Below, piece after piece: positions 46,379-54,864 of a stretch of DNA of 64,000 bases. Origin of the DNA: Planotetraspora sp. A-T 1434. Lineage in GTDB: Bacteria > Actinomycetota > Actinomycetes > Streptosporangiales > Streptosporangiaceae. The stretch lies in the NCBI RefSeq assembly GCF_025420585.1, contig NZ_JAOEGB010000023.1, positions 62,001-126,000 on the forward strand. Direction: 5' to 3'. Within the stretch, counting starts at the first letter, position 1; each line of letters starts with the position of its first letter. The notes below the pieces were generated by a model that was not told the DNA's origin, ran no database searches, and was given only the letters and a program-made list of their open reading frames with translations. Both the position numbers and the translations under genes were made by a program.

Positions 46379-47406
46379 CGACCCAAACGCCCGACACCGC
46401 CTTCGCCGCCGTGCTGGCCGAGGCCGTGGACCTGCTCCGGACGCTCTCACGCAGGCGCCCGGATGTGCCCGGCGCCCGGCGGGCCGTCGAGCGGTGGCGT
46501 GCCGCCAACCCCGGCACCCGGGCTCAGCTCGTCGCCGACGTCCGGCCCGGCAGCCCCATCGTGGACTACGACCTGGTGCTCAGCCACCCCGGCGGCGGGA
46601 CCGTGGCGCTGACCGCCCCCGCCGACGACGGTGTGCCCTGGACCGTCGACCATTCCACCCACTGGGCCTCCGGCAGGCTGCTCACCGTCAACGACCAGGA
46701 ACTTCTGATCCAGAACGCGCTGCTGACCCTGCGCGCCCGCGAGCAGACCATCCAGGAAGAGCTCGTCGAGCACTGCATCCTCACCGAGCTGGCCGCGCGG
46801 GAAACCGAACCGACCCAGTCCGAGCTGCAGGAGGCCTCCGACGCCTTCCGGCTCCAGCGAGGGCTGCGCGGCCGCGCCCAGACGCTGCGCTGGCTGGAAA
46901 ACGTGGGGCTGACGCCGTCGGCCTACGACAATCACATCCACGGCCTGGCGCTCAGACGCCGCCTGCGGCAGCGGGTGGAGCACGAGACGGCGCGGGACTA
47001 CCTGGAGCGCCATCCATCGGAGTTCGACCACGTCTGGGCTGTATGGGCGGTCGGGCCCAAGGACCGCCTCACCGCTGTCGCCGTCCAGGACGATCCCCTG
47101 ACCGCCCTTGCCCACGTACTGCTGTCCCCGCCGCCCTCGCCGGGTGGCGGGGGCGGCGACGACCTGACCGTCACCACAGCCCACCGCGCTGCCCGGGAGA
47201 TGCCCGAGCCCTTCCGCGACGCCGCCGCCGGGGCCGTGGTGGGTCCCGTACCCCACGGTGAGGACCACCTGTTCGGAATCGTCCGCGGACGACGCCCGGC
47301 CGACCCCGAGGATCCCGGAACGCTCGCCGCCGCGGGACGGGCGGGCTTCGCCGCCTTCATGGCCGAGCAACGCGCCAAGGCCGAAATCACCTGGTACTGG
47401 CTCTGA
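46375..47406 (+). CDS. parvulin/SurA-like peptide maturation protein
   Basis: The 343-residue product is soluble. Its N-terminal half has a helical region (ERWRAANPGTRAQLVADVRP, then QELLIQNALLTLRAREQTIQ, EELVEHCILTELAARETEPT, SELQEASDAFRLQRGLRGRA) like the SurA/trigger-type chaperone fold. The C-terminus resembles a degenerate PpiC rotamase (REMPEPFRDAAAGAVVGPVP, EDHLFGIVRGRRPADPED). I recall this family being annotated as a 'peptide maturation system protein' next to peptide precursors; the exact model must be checked. The start overlaps the ATP-grasp stop (ATGA), so all three genes form one operon. Confidence 0.82.
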   Translation: MTTQTPDTAFAAVLAEAVDLLRTLSRRRPDVPGARRAVERWRAANPGTRAQLVADVRPGSPIVDYDLVLSHPGGGTVALTAPADDGVPWTVDHSTHWASGRLLTVNDQELLIQNALLTLRAREQTIQEELVEHCILTELAARETEPTQSELQEASDAFRLQRGLRGRAQTLRWLENVGLTPSAYDNHIHGLALRRRLRQRVEHETARDYLERHPSEFDHVWAVWAVGPKDRLTAVAVQDDPLTALAHVLLSPPPSPGGGGGDDLTVTTAHRAAREMPEPFRDAAAGAVVGPVPHGEDHLFGIVRGRRPADPEDPGTLAAAGRAGFAAFMAEQRAKAEITWYWL

Positions 47407-47421
47407 GAGGCGGCATCGCCG

Positions 47422-47550
47422 GTGACCGACCCAGGCCGTTCGTCCCCAGGCGCATCCCTCTTCATCTTTCCCGAGGAGGCGCTGCGCGGGCATGCCCGGC
47501 CGTACGGACCGACGATCCGGACTGAGGACTGCCACCCGCCCGTCACCGGC
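47422..47550 (+). other. possible truncated ORF after the RiPP operon
   Basis: GTG 47422 opens a frame reading MTDPGRSSPGASLFIFPEEA, then LRGHARPYGPTIRTEDCHPP. It looks coding for about 40 codons and then runs into the antisense of the next gene. It could be the stub of a further RiPP-pathway gene cut by rearrangement, or chance. The ribosome binding site is weak. Confidence 0.3.
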
Positions 47551-48582
47551 TCAATGGGCCCTTCGCCCTTTCTCCGGCCAGTGCTGAAGTCGCCCTTCGC
47601 GGCGCAGGCGTCTCTGTACGGTGATCAGATGAACGGCGGTGGCGAAGAACGACACCAGCGCCGAGCCGAACCAGTACATGCTGGCGGTGTTCAACGCGTC
47701 CTCGCTCACACCAGTGATCAGCGCCCATGAGAACGTGCCGATCACGCCGTAAGCCGCGATCACCTGGAAGAGCAGCAGGCGGCTGAGCCCGACGGCCCGC
47801 GCAACGGGTTGACGGCCCGCGCATGCGGTTGCCGCGGCGATCAGGCAGAGCGACATGACGATCGTCCAGGCCGCCACGAGCCAGCCACGGATCGGGCCGC
47901 TCGTCATGATGGCCGGAACCGCGGCGAAAAACACCGAGAAGGGCAACAGCATGGCCACCCCGCCCGCACGATAGCGCAGGTTGTCGTCGTCCAGGTCGGC
48001 CGCGACCCGCCGCGCGCGGGCCCGGCGACCGGCGATCTCGGCTCGCAGGCTCCCGGTCCCGCGTCGCGTTTTGAACGCCCACCAGCCCAGACGCGCCAAC
48101 CCCACGAGAGCGGCGACCATGACGAATCCCGGGATGGAGTGCCCGTCGTACATCATGCGCCCCCGGATCCCCAACTGGGAGGCGAGCCAGTCACCGCAGG
48201 TCTTCATCAGCCAGGGACCACCCCGATGGAGAACACCCAGCGCGACCAAGGCCAGCAGGCAGCCGCCGGCATCCTTGAGCGTGAGCTTCTCAACGGGGTC
48301 TGCCGTCGGCGGGGTCCGGGCCGTCAGCGGATCATCGATGTACGAGCGGAGTTCCGGATGGCCCGATCCGAGTGCGTCCGCCTCGGCGAGAGCCTTGCGA
48401 CAGGAGTCCTCCTCGCCACGGTAGGCGTAGATCAGAGCACGGAGAAGGAGAGGGTGTGGATCGCCGGGCCGCTCCGTCACCAGCCGGTCCACGTAGGCGT
48501 GTGCCCAGGCGAAGCGGCCTTCACCGCACCGCTTGAGCACGTGGGCGCCGTGCCCGGCAGGGTCGGGGAACGGGGGGACCAT
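47551..48582 (-). CDS. membrane protein with TPR-like N-terminus
   Basis: The 343-residue product starts MVPPFPDPAGHGAHVLKRCG. A short helical-repeat-like segment follows (RFAWAHAYVDRLVTERPGDP, LLLRALIYAYRGEEDSCRKA, LAEADALGSGHPELRSYIDD). Five or six membrane segments come after it (GFVMVAALVGLARLGWWAFK, VAMLLPFSVFFAAVPAIM, WLVAAWTIVMSLCLIAAATA, LLLFQVIAAYGVIGTFSWAL). ATG 48582 lies five bases after the stop of the upstream gene, so the two are coupled. The frame from 48972 is rejected because it overlaps that gene. Function unknown. Confidence 0.8.
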   Translation of the reverse strand: MVPPFPDPAGHGAHVLKRCGEGRFAWAHAYVDRLVTERPGDPHPLLLRALIYAYRGEEDSCRKALAEADALGSGHPELRSYIDDPLTARTPPTADPVEKLTLKDAGGCLLALVALGVLHRGGPWLMKTCGDWLASQLGIRGRMMYDGHSIPGFVMVAALVGLARLGWWAFKTRRGTGSLRAEIAGRRARARRVAADLDDDNLRYRAGGVAMLLPFSVFFAAVPAIMTSGPIRGWLVAAWTIVMSLCLIAAATACAGRQPVARAVGLSRLLLFQVIAAYGVIGTFSWALITGVSEDALNTASMYWFGSALVSFFATAVHLITVQRRLRREGRLQHWPEKGRRAH

Positions 48583-48587
48583 CCGGA

Positions 48588-49166
48588 TCAGACGGCGGTC
48601 GCCGCGCCGGCGGGCAGTCTCAACCGAGCGGCTCGCGTGGTCGCCGAGGGAGACATTATCTGCAGCAGCCGGCGGCCCCCGGTTACCTTGAGCGGGTTCC
48701 GAGCGGCATGGGACAGGGCGACGGCCATGGTCTCCGGCCCGCAGACGTCGGCGACCAGCCGGTCCAGGGCGAACGTCCGGACGCGGATACTCCTGGCGAG
48801 AACGGCCACGGACAGTACGGCGAACAATCCATACGCATCGAGCGGGGTCATCGTCGCTGAGAAGACCCCTGATGCGACTCCGATCAGGACGCCGCCGAGG
48901 ACCAGCGTCAGCCGGCCCTGCCAGCCCAGACCACGCGGAACGCGAGCGCGATCCAGTGCGCCGACCATCCACGCCAGGGATGCCTCCTGAACGGGGGCTG
49001 GAATAGGTGTGAACTCGGGTCCGATGACGATCGTCGCGCCCTTACCCGTCCGGCGGAGCGCGGCGGGACACCCTTGTGGCGGCTCGCCCGACTCCACATC
49101 GGGCGCCTGCACTCCGAATTTCAGCGCCAAGTCTTGTACGCGGCCGCGCACCGTCTCGATATCCAC
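48588..49166 (-). CDS. M48-like membrane protein without zinc motif
   Basis: A 192-residue protein. GTG 49166 is preceded by GAGGAGAA and is taken as the start; the frame to 49289 has no support. The order of elements resembles a shrunken M48 peptidase: DIETVRGRVQDLALKFGVQA and IVIGPEFTPIPAPVQEASLA, where the HExxH helix would be but is AWMVGALDRAR. A double membrane hairpin (LTLVLGGVLIGVASGVFSAT, AYGLFAVLSVAVLARSIRVR) and a degenerate FALDRLVADVCGPETMAVAL follow. The zinc ligands are missing, so it is not an active peptidase if related. It is cotranscribed with the following membrane gene. Confidence 0.65.
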   Translation of the reverse strand: MDIETVRGRVQDLALKFGVQAPDVESGEPPQGCPAALRRTGKGATIVIGPEFTPIPAPVQEASLAWMVGALDRARVPRGLGWQGRLTLVLGGVLIGVASGVFSATMTPLDAYGLFAVLSVAVLARSIRVRTFALDRLVADVCGPETMAVALSHAARNPLKVTGGRRLLQIMSPSATTRAARLRLPAGAATAV

Positions 49167-49386
49167 GTGGAAGATTCTCCTCGGGGAGACAACGGATATG
49201 GGCCAAAATGTGATCATTGATTGGCGGGCGGCTTGTGAGCCTTCGGCCAGGCGCTCCTCGAAGCCCAAGTGACCGTCCGGCCAGCCCATCAGGGCGGCCC
49301 GAGGCCGAGCGGGACTATGGGCAAGGCCGATGTCGCTGCCGGAAATCGAGTTGGCGGGTGGCCGGTGAAGGACAACACTTCGGTGC

Positions 49387-49998
49387 GTGGACGAGATGGA
49401 GCAGCTGGCGAGGCAGGTCTATGTGGCCGCGCGGGCGGGAGATCTGGACACCGGACCCATCCTGGAGCTCGCCTTCGCGGTTCATGAGTCGTACTGGAAC
49501 CGCCCTGCCGCGCGGGAGCTGCTGGAACGCCCGACAGCGGAGCTAAGCGACGCCGCTCTGAGTCGGCTGACCTGGCAACTGCTGGACGAGGCAGCGTTTG
49601 AGCCGGGGTTCGATCTCGAACCTGGCTGGTGGCGGACTCTGGAAGAGGCGGTGGCCGTCGTGGAGCGTGACGTGCGGACAGACGGGGTGGCGAAGAGCCT
49701 TCGGCTGGTGGTCGCTGACTGGGACCGCGAGTCGGGTCAGGCGCAGGTGGAGTTGGACGGGGGAGCCGGCGGGCCCTGGATCCGGCCCTCGAGCGGGCAG
49801 GACCTGCAGATCGCGCTGGAGCTGATCGCTGACGCGGTCCAGGACATCGTCATGGAGGCCAGGTGGGCGGTATGGCCCACGTGTGCCGCGCACAACCTTG
49901 GCCTCCGGACCGGCTGTGTGGACGGCCGGGCCGTCTGGACCTGCGCGGGCTCGGACCGCCACGTGGTCGCACCGGTCGGCGATCTGCCGACCGCTTGA
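49387..49998 (+). CDS. hypothetical protein, cytoplasmic
   Basis: A 203-residue acidic protein starting GTG (49387) or ATG (49396). Content: EQLARQVYVAARAGDLDTGP, VHESYWNRPAARELLERPTA, then QLLDEAAFEPGFDLEPGWW and a beta-rich C-terminus with PTCAAHNLGLRTGCVDGRA and VWTCAGSDRHVVAPVGDLP. The late Cys and His residues (PTCAAH...WTCAGSDRH) could bind a metal. No family was recognised. It has its own promoter region, since both neighbours are on the minus strand. Confidence 0.75.
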   Translation: MDEMEQLARQVYVAARAGDLDTGPILELAFAVHESYWNRPAARELLERPTAELSDAALSRLTWQLLDEAAFEPGFDLEPGWWRTLEEAVAVVERDVRTDGVAKSLRLVVADWDRESGQAQVELDGGAGGPWIRPSSGQDLQIALELIADAVQDIVMEARWAVWPTCAAHNLGLRTGCVDGRAVWTCAGSDRHVVAPVGDLPTA

Positions 49999-50166
49999 AG
50001 ACCGACCCGGCTTCCGCTTTCCCCCGCGTGTCCTCGAGGTGGATTCGCCTGGCGACACTGTCGTGCGGCTTCGCGCGATCGCGGTGTCAACCAAATAGCA
50101 CGAATCGACGTTTTCAGCGCTCCGGCGACCATTGACGCGAGACGAGGAGGCTTGGTCGCACTCCGC

Positions 50167-50868
50167 TCAGGCGCGTCCGTGGGAGCGCGGGCCGACCAGT
50201 CCTGTTTCGTAGGCGGCGACGACCGCTTGCGTCCTGTCGCGCAGCCCGAGCTTGCTCAACACGCGGCTCACGTGCGTCTTCACGGTCTCCTCTGTCACCG
50301 TCAACCGGCTTGCTATCTCCGGGTTGGACAGCCCTTCGGCGATGAGCCGCAGGACCTGGGTCTCGCGAGGGGTGAGCGCGCTGAGCGCGGCCTCTGAGGA
50401 GGCGTCGGGCTTGGGGTGCAGCGCGGCGAACTCGCTGATGAGGCGGCGGGTGACCGTCGGCGCCAGCAGCGCCCCGCCGGCGGCGATGACTCGTACAGCG
50501 TCGAAGAGCCGCTCGGCGGTGACGTCCTTGAGCAGGAATCCGCTGGCTCCGGCGCGGAGCGCGTCGTAGACGTACTCGTCCAGGTCGAAGGTCGTCAGGA
50601 TGAGGACGCGCGGCCCGGCGGTCCCGGAGGCGGCGAGCCGCCTGGTGGCTTCGATGCCGTCCATGCCGGGCATGCGGACGTCCATGAGGACGACGTCAGG
50701 GGACAGTTCGCGGCAGACCCGCACCGCCTCGGCCCCGTCGGAGGCGGTGCCGACGACGGTGAAGTCCGGCTGGGTGCCGAGCAGTTCGGCGAAGCCGGTG
50801 CGGACGACCAGATGATCGTCGGCGACGACGACACGGACCGCCGGGGCGACCGGGGACGCGGCGCTCAT
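50167..50868 (-). CDS. NarL/LuxR-type response regulator
   Basis: The output regulator of a two-component system. The receiver domain has VVVADDHLVVRTGFAELL and the phospho-acceptor VVLMDVRMPGMDG (Asp about 63). The C-terminal LuxR helix-turn-helix is LTPRETQVLRLIAEGLSNPE, IASRLTVTEETVKTHVSRVL, SKLGLRDR. 233 aa, full length. Its ATG overlaps the stop of the histidine kinase gene (ATGA), so the two are cotranscribed. It probably controls the divergent ABC exporter operon. Confidence 0.95.
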   Translation of the reverse strand: MSAASPVAPAVRVVVADDHLVVRTGFAELLGTQPDFTVVGTASDGAEAVRVCRELSPDVVLMDVRMPGMDGIEATRRLAASGTAGPRVLILTTFDLDEYVYDALRAGASGFLLKDVTAERLFDAVRVIAAGGALLAPTVTRRLISEFAALHPKPDASSEAALSALTPRETQVLRLIAEGLSNPEIASRLTVTEETVKTHVSRVLSKLGLRDRTQAVVAAYETGLVGPRSHGRA

Positions 50869-52295
50869 CCGGCCGTCGCCTCCTTCCCGGGCAGGCGGGC
50901 CTCGACGAGGAAGCCGCCATCGGCGGCGGGGCCGGTGCGCAGCTCTCCGCCGACGGCAGCGGCGCGTTCTCGCATGCCGGACAGTCCGTGACCGCCGGTG
51001 GATGCCGCCGCGGACAGTCCGTGACCGTCAGCGGATGCCGACGCGGACGGGCCGGGTCCGTTGTCGCGGATGAGCAGCCGCAGGGCGTCGTCGGCGTAGT
51101 GCAGTTCCACGTCGACGGCGGCGCCTGGTGCGTGCCGCCGGGCGTTGGTGAGAGCTTCCTGCACAATGCGGTAGGCCGCGAGCTCGACGCCGGGGTCCAG
51201 CGTTACGGGGGAGCCGCGGAGGATGAGGCGAGTGCCCGTCCGCGACCCGTCCCGTGACTCGTCGAGCAGCTCGTTGAGCTCCCGCAGGCGCAGGCCCGGC
51301 TGAGGCTGGCGGTCGGCCGCCCCCGCCTCCCCGTCCTCTCGCAGCACGCCGAGCAGCCGCCGCATCTCGGTCAGCGCCGCCCGGGAGGCGTCGCCTATGG
51401 CGGACAGCCGCTCCGCCCCGGCGGCCGGCATCCCCGGGGTGGTCAGCCGAGCCGTCTCCGCTTGCACGGCGACCATGGAGATGTGGTGCGCGACGACGTC
51501 GTGCAGCTCGCGGGCGATGCGGGCGCGTTCGCCGCGCGCCGTGTTCTCCAGCAGGGTGTCGGCGATGACCTGCCGCGTGGTCGTGTTCGCCAGGGCCTCC
51601 CCGCGTGCCCGCCGTGCGATCCCGGCCAGGGCCGCCGCCGGGGCCAGCGAGGCCAGCAGCAGCGTGAGCACCCGTATCTCGCCACCAGCGTGATCGATCA
51701 GGATCCGCGCGGTGTTCCCGCCGGCGGAGGCGGCATGCGGCTCGCTGCCCGCCGTACCGGCCAGTGCCAGCAGTACGAACGGCACTGCGAGAAGTACGGC
51801 CGGCGGCCGCGAGCCGGTGCGGCCGAGCCGGTACCCGGCGACCAACTGCGCGCCGAGGCCCGCCACGGTCAGCGTCCGGAAGGCCGTCAGTGAGAGCAGG
51901 CAGGCCGCGGAGACGACCACGGCGGCCGCGGCGGGCTGCGTCCACAACAGTGTGATCGGCAGCGTGGTGGCCAGGCCGAGCAGGACGAACACCATGAGGT
52001 ACAGCACGGCCGCGCCGCCATTCCCGGCATGCGGGATCGTCTGTCCCATCGGCGTGCTGACGGCATGGCCGGACGAATACCCCAGCGGCGTACTGCGAGC
52101 ATGCGTGATCGACTCGGCTGCGGCGACCAGCGCGAGCAGTGCGCCGGCCACGACGGGCGCGTGGGGAGCCGCTGCGATCCGCCTCCATCTGGTGGCCCAG
52201 CTGCCGCGCCGGTCGTACGCTCCGTTCACGAAGGCCATTGTCCCGGCCCGCCGGTGCTCCGGCATCCCTCGTGTGGGGGATGTGACGTCCCTCAT
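50865..52295 (-). CDS. NarL-family sensor histidine kinase
   Basis: A membrane-anchored kinase. About five hydrophobic segments (PVVAGALLALVAAAESITHA, VLYLMVFVLLGLATTLPITL, AAAVVVSAACLLSLTAFRTL, AVLLAVPFVLLALAG, LLASLAPAAALAGIA) precede the HisKA_3 box ARIARELHDVVAHHISMVAV (His about 265). The ATPase domain RLLIRDNGPGPSASA follows. The start is uncertain among ATG 52295, 52265 and 52238; the longest is listed, and 52238 (MAFVNGAYDRR) is plausible. Its partner response regulator follows with a four-base overlap. Divergent from the ABC transporter operon at 52364. Confidence 0.93.
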   Translation of the reverse strand: MRDVTSPTRGMPEHRRAGTMAFVNGAYDRRGSWATRWRRIAAAPHAPVVAGALLALVAAAESITHARSTPLGYSSGHAVSTPMGQTIPHAGNGGAAVLYLMVFVLLGLATTLPITLLWTQPAAAAVVVSAACLLSLTAFRTLTVAGLGAQLVAGYRLGRTGSRPPAVLLAVPFVLLALAGTAGSEPHAASAGGNTARILIDHAGGEIRVLTLLLASLAPAAALAGIARRARGEALANTTTRQVIADTLLENTARGERARIARELHDVVAHHISMVAVQAETARLTTPGMPAAGAERLSAIGDASRAALTEMRRLLGVLREDGEAGAADRQPQPGLRLRELNELLDESRDGSRTGTRLILRGSPVTLDPGVELAAYRIVQEALTNARRHAPGAAVDVELHYADDALRLLIRDNGPGPSASASADGHGLSAAASTGGHGLSGMRERAAAVGGELRTGPAADGGFLVEARLPGKEATAG

Positions 52296-52363
52296 GCCGG
52301 CGACAGTGAAGATCGCTCCGTTGCGTGACGACCGCGCTTCCGCCGCTGCCTAATCTGCCTGGC

Positions 52364-53296
52364 ATGGAAGCAACCATCGAAGTGGCCGGGCTCCGTAAGC
52401 GGTTCGGCGAGACCACGGCGTTGGACGGGATGTCCTTCATCGTGGAGCCGGGGCAGGTCACCGGGTTCGTCGGGCCCAACGGCGCGGGCAAGTCCACCAC
52501 GATGCGGGTGATCCTCGGCCTGGACGCGGCCGACGAGGGCACCGCGCTGATCGGCGGCCGGCCGTACACGAGCCTGCGCAACCCTCTGCGCCACATCGGC
52601 GCGCTGCTGGACGCCGCCGCGCTGCAGCCGAGCCGTACGGCCCGCAACCACCTGCTGTGGCTGGCCCACTCCCAGGGTCTGACCGCCGAGCGGGTCGACG
52701 AGGTGATCGAGCAGGTCGGCCTGGGATCCGTCGCCCGGCGCAGGGCCGGTGGCTACTCCCTGGGCATGCGGCAGCGGCTGGGGATCGCCGCGGCGCTGCT
52801 CGGTGACCCGCCCGTGCTGATGCTGGACGAGCCGTCCAACGGCCTGGATCCCGAGGGCATCGTGTGGATCCGCGGCTTCCTGAGGTCGCTGGCCGCGCAG
52901 GGCCGAGCCGTCCTGGTGTCGAGCCACCTGATGAGCGAACTCCAGGACACCGCGGACCATCTCGTGGTGGTCGGCCGCGGCCGGGTCGTCGCGGACACCA
53001 GCGTGGCCGAGCTGATCGCGACCGCGTCCCGCGATCGGGTCACGCTCCGCACCTCGGCGCGATCGGAGGCGATGACGGCGCTGGCACGCGCCGGCGCCAC
53101 CGTGGCCGCCACCGGCCGCGACACGCTCACCGTCTCGGGGCTGGCGGCCGAGGAGATCGTGACGCTCCTCAGCGCCGACGCGGTGCCGTTCTCCGAATTG
53201 GCCGCCCACCGGGCGACGCTGGAGGAGGCCTACATGGACCTCACCCGGGACGCGGTCGAGTTCCGCGCACCCGGGGGCCGGAAGGCGGCACGATGA
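52364..53296 (+). CDS. ABC exporter ATP-binding protein
   Basis: The nucleotide-binding subunit of an ABC-2 type exporter, 310 aa. Walker A GFVGPNGAGKST (about 34-45), signature YSLGMRQRLGIAAAL and Walker B VLMLDEPSNGLDPEGI, with H-loop SSHLMSEL. The last 90 residues form the domain typical of DrrA/CcmA-like exporters (drug or lantibiotic self-protection). ATG 52364 is chosen; a TAATCT -10 box at 52351-52356 would start a leaderless transcript. It is divergent from the sensor kinase gene. Its stop overlaps the first permease start. Confidence 0.94.
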   Translation: MEATIEVAGLRKRFGETTALDGMSFIVEPGQVTGFVGPNGAGKSTTMRVILGLDAADEGTALIGGRPYTSLRNPLRHIGALLDAAALQPSRTARNHLLWLAHSQGLTAERVDEVIEQVGLGSVARRRAGGYSLGMRQRLGIAAALLGDPPVLMLDEPSNGLDPEGIVWIRGFLRSLAAQGRAVLVSSHLMSELQDTADHLVVVGRGRVVADTSVAELIATASRDRVTLRTSARSEAMTALARAGATVAATGRDTLTVSGLAAEEIVTLLSADAVPFSELAAHRATLEEAYMDLTRDAVEFRAPGGRKAAR

Positions 53297-54864
53297 CCAC
53301 GGGCGCCATCACCCCCTACCGCTCAGGCATGAAGCCGGGGCGAGACGGCTTCGCGCAACTGCTGCGCGCGGAGTGGACGAAGCTCCGCACGGTCCGCGGC
53401 TGGTTGATCGGCATGGTGGTCGCGGCACTGGTCACCGCGCTGCTCGGGCTCTTCTCCGCGTCAGGCAGCCACTCCTCCTGCGGCGGTCCGGGCGATGTCT
53501 GCCCCGCTGTTCCCGTGGGCCCGGGCGGTGAGGCGGTGGACGACAAGTTCTACTTCGTGCACATGCCGCTGGCGGGGGACGGCGGCATCACCGTCCGGGT
53601 GACCTCCATGACCGGCCAGATCCGCCTGCCCGACCTCACCCCGGGGACCCGGCGAGTCGTCCCCGGGGTCGAGCCGTGGGCGAAGGCCGGGGTCATGATC
53701 AAGGCGGGCACGCGGCAGGGGACGGCATATGCGGCGATGATGGTCACCGGCAGCCACGGGGCGCGGATGCAGTACGACTTCACCGAGGACGTGGCCGGCC
53801 GCCCGGGCGGCGTCTCGGCGGCATCCCCGCGCTGGCTGCGGCTGACCCGGTCCGGTGAGGAGCTCACCGGCTACGAGTCGGCCGACGGCACGCACTGGAC
53901 CAGGGTGGGCACCGCCCGGCTGGCCGGGCTGCCGGCCACTGTGCAGGCCGGGTTCTTCGTCGCCTCTCCGGGGGACCTGACGGTGAAGCAGGCTGATTTC
54001 GGCGGGAGCATCGAGCAGATCCGCTTCGCCGAGGCCACCGCCGTCTTCGACCAGGTCGGGCTGCAGGGCAAGGCGCCCGGCGGCACGTGGAGCCACGACG
54101 ACATAGGAGTCACCACGCTGCCCGATGGGTCGTTCCACCATCCGGGCGGGTTCAAGGAGTCCGGCGGCGCCTACACCGTGACGGGGGTCGGCGACATCGC
54201 GCCGTATGCGGACGGCCAGAGAATCGAGAGCACCCTCTCCGGCGTGCCAGCGGGGCTGATCGTGGTGATCGTGGTGGCGGTGATGTTCATCACCGCCGAA
54301 TACGGGCGGGGCCTGATCCGCACCACTCTGCTCGCCAGTCCGCGGCGCGGCCGGGTGCTGGCGGCGAAGGCCATCGTGATCGGCACGGCGACCTTCGTCG
54401 CCGGGCTGGCCGCCGCCGGTGTCGCGGTGCCGTTCGGCACGCGGATCCTGCGCGCCAACGGCAACTACGTCCTTCCGGTGCCGCCGCTCACCGAGGTGCG
54501 GGTCGTGGCCGGAATCGCGGCGCTGCTCGCCGTCGCCGCCGTCCTGGCCCTCGCCTTCGGCGCCCTGTTCCGGCGCAGCGCCGCGGCGGTCACCACCGCC
54601 ATCGCGGTCATCGTCCTGCCCCACATCCTCGCGACCGCCTCGGTCCTGCCCGTGGGAGTGGCGCAGTGGCTGCTGCGGGTCACCCCGGCCGCCGGATTCG
54701 CGATCCAGCAGAGCCTCCGGGAGCACCCACAGGTGATCAGGAACTACGCGCCGTCGGCCGGCTACTACCCGCTGGCGCCGTGGGCCGGCCTCGCCGTGCT
54801 CTGCGCCTACACCGCGCTCGTCCTCGGCCTGGCCGTCTTCCGGCTGCGCCGGAGGGACGCATGA
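53293..54864 (+). CDS. ABC-2 type permease with a large extracytoplasmic sandwich domain
   Basis: The 523-residue permease begins AQLLRAEWTKLRTVRGWLIG, then one membrane segment (MVVAALVTALLGLFSASG). About 230 residues outside the membrane are inserted: DGGITVRVTSMTGQIRLPDL, GVEPWAKAGVMIKAGTRQGT, WLRLTRSGEELTGYESADGT, HWTRVGTARLAGLPATVQAG. These repeats look like a DUF1349/concanavalin-like beta-sandwich. Five further membrane segments follow (VPAGLIVVIVVAVMFITAEY, GTATFVAGLAAAGVAVPFG). It overlaps the ATPase gene by ATGA and the next permease by ATGA. The sandwich could bind a sugar or peptide substrate; this is inference. Confidence 0.88.
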   Translation: MTTGAITPYRSGMKPGRDGFAQLLRAEWTKLRTVRGWLIGMVVAALVTALLGLFSASGSHSSCGGPGDVCPAVPVGPGGEAVDDKFYFVHMPLAGDGGITVRVTSMTGQIRLPDLTPGTRRVVPGVEPWAKAGVMIKAGTRQGTAYAAMMVTGSHGARMQYDFTEDVAGRPGGVSAASPRWLRLTRSGEELTGYESADGTHWTRVGTARLAGLPATVQAGFFVASPGDLTVKQADFGGSIEQIRFAEATAVFDQVGLQGKAPGGTWSHDDIGVTTLPDGSFHHPGGFKESGGAYTVTGVGDIAPYADGQRIESTLSGVPAGLIVVIVVAVMFITAEYGRGLIRTTLLASPRRGRVLAAKAIVIGTATFVAGLAAAGVAVPFGTRILRANGNYVLPVPPLTEVRVVAGIAALLAVAAVLALAFGALFRRSAAAVTTAIAVIVLPHILATASVLPVGVAQWLLRVTPAAGFAIQQSLREHPQVIRNYAPSAGYYPLAPWAGLAVLCAYTALVLGLAVFRLRRRDA

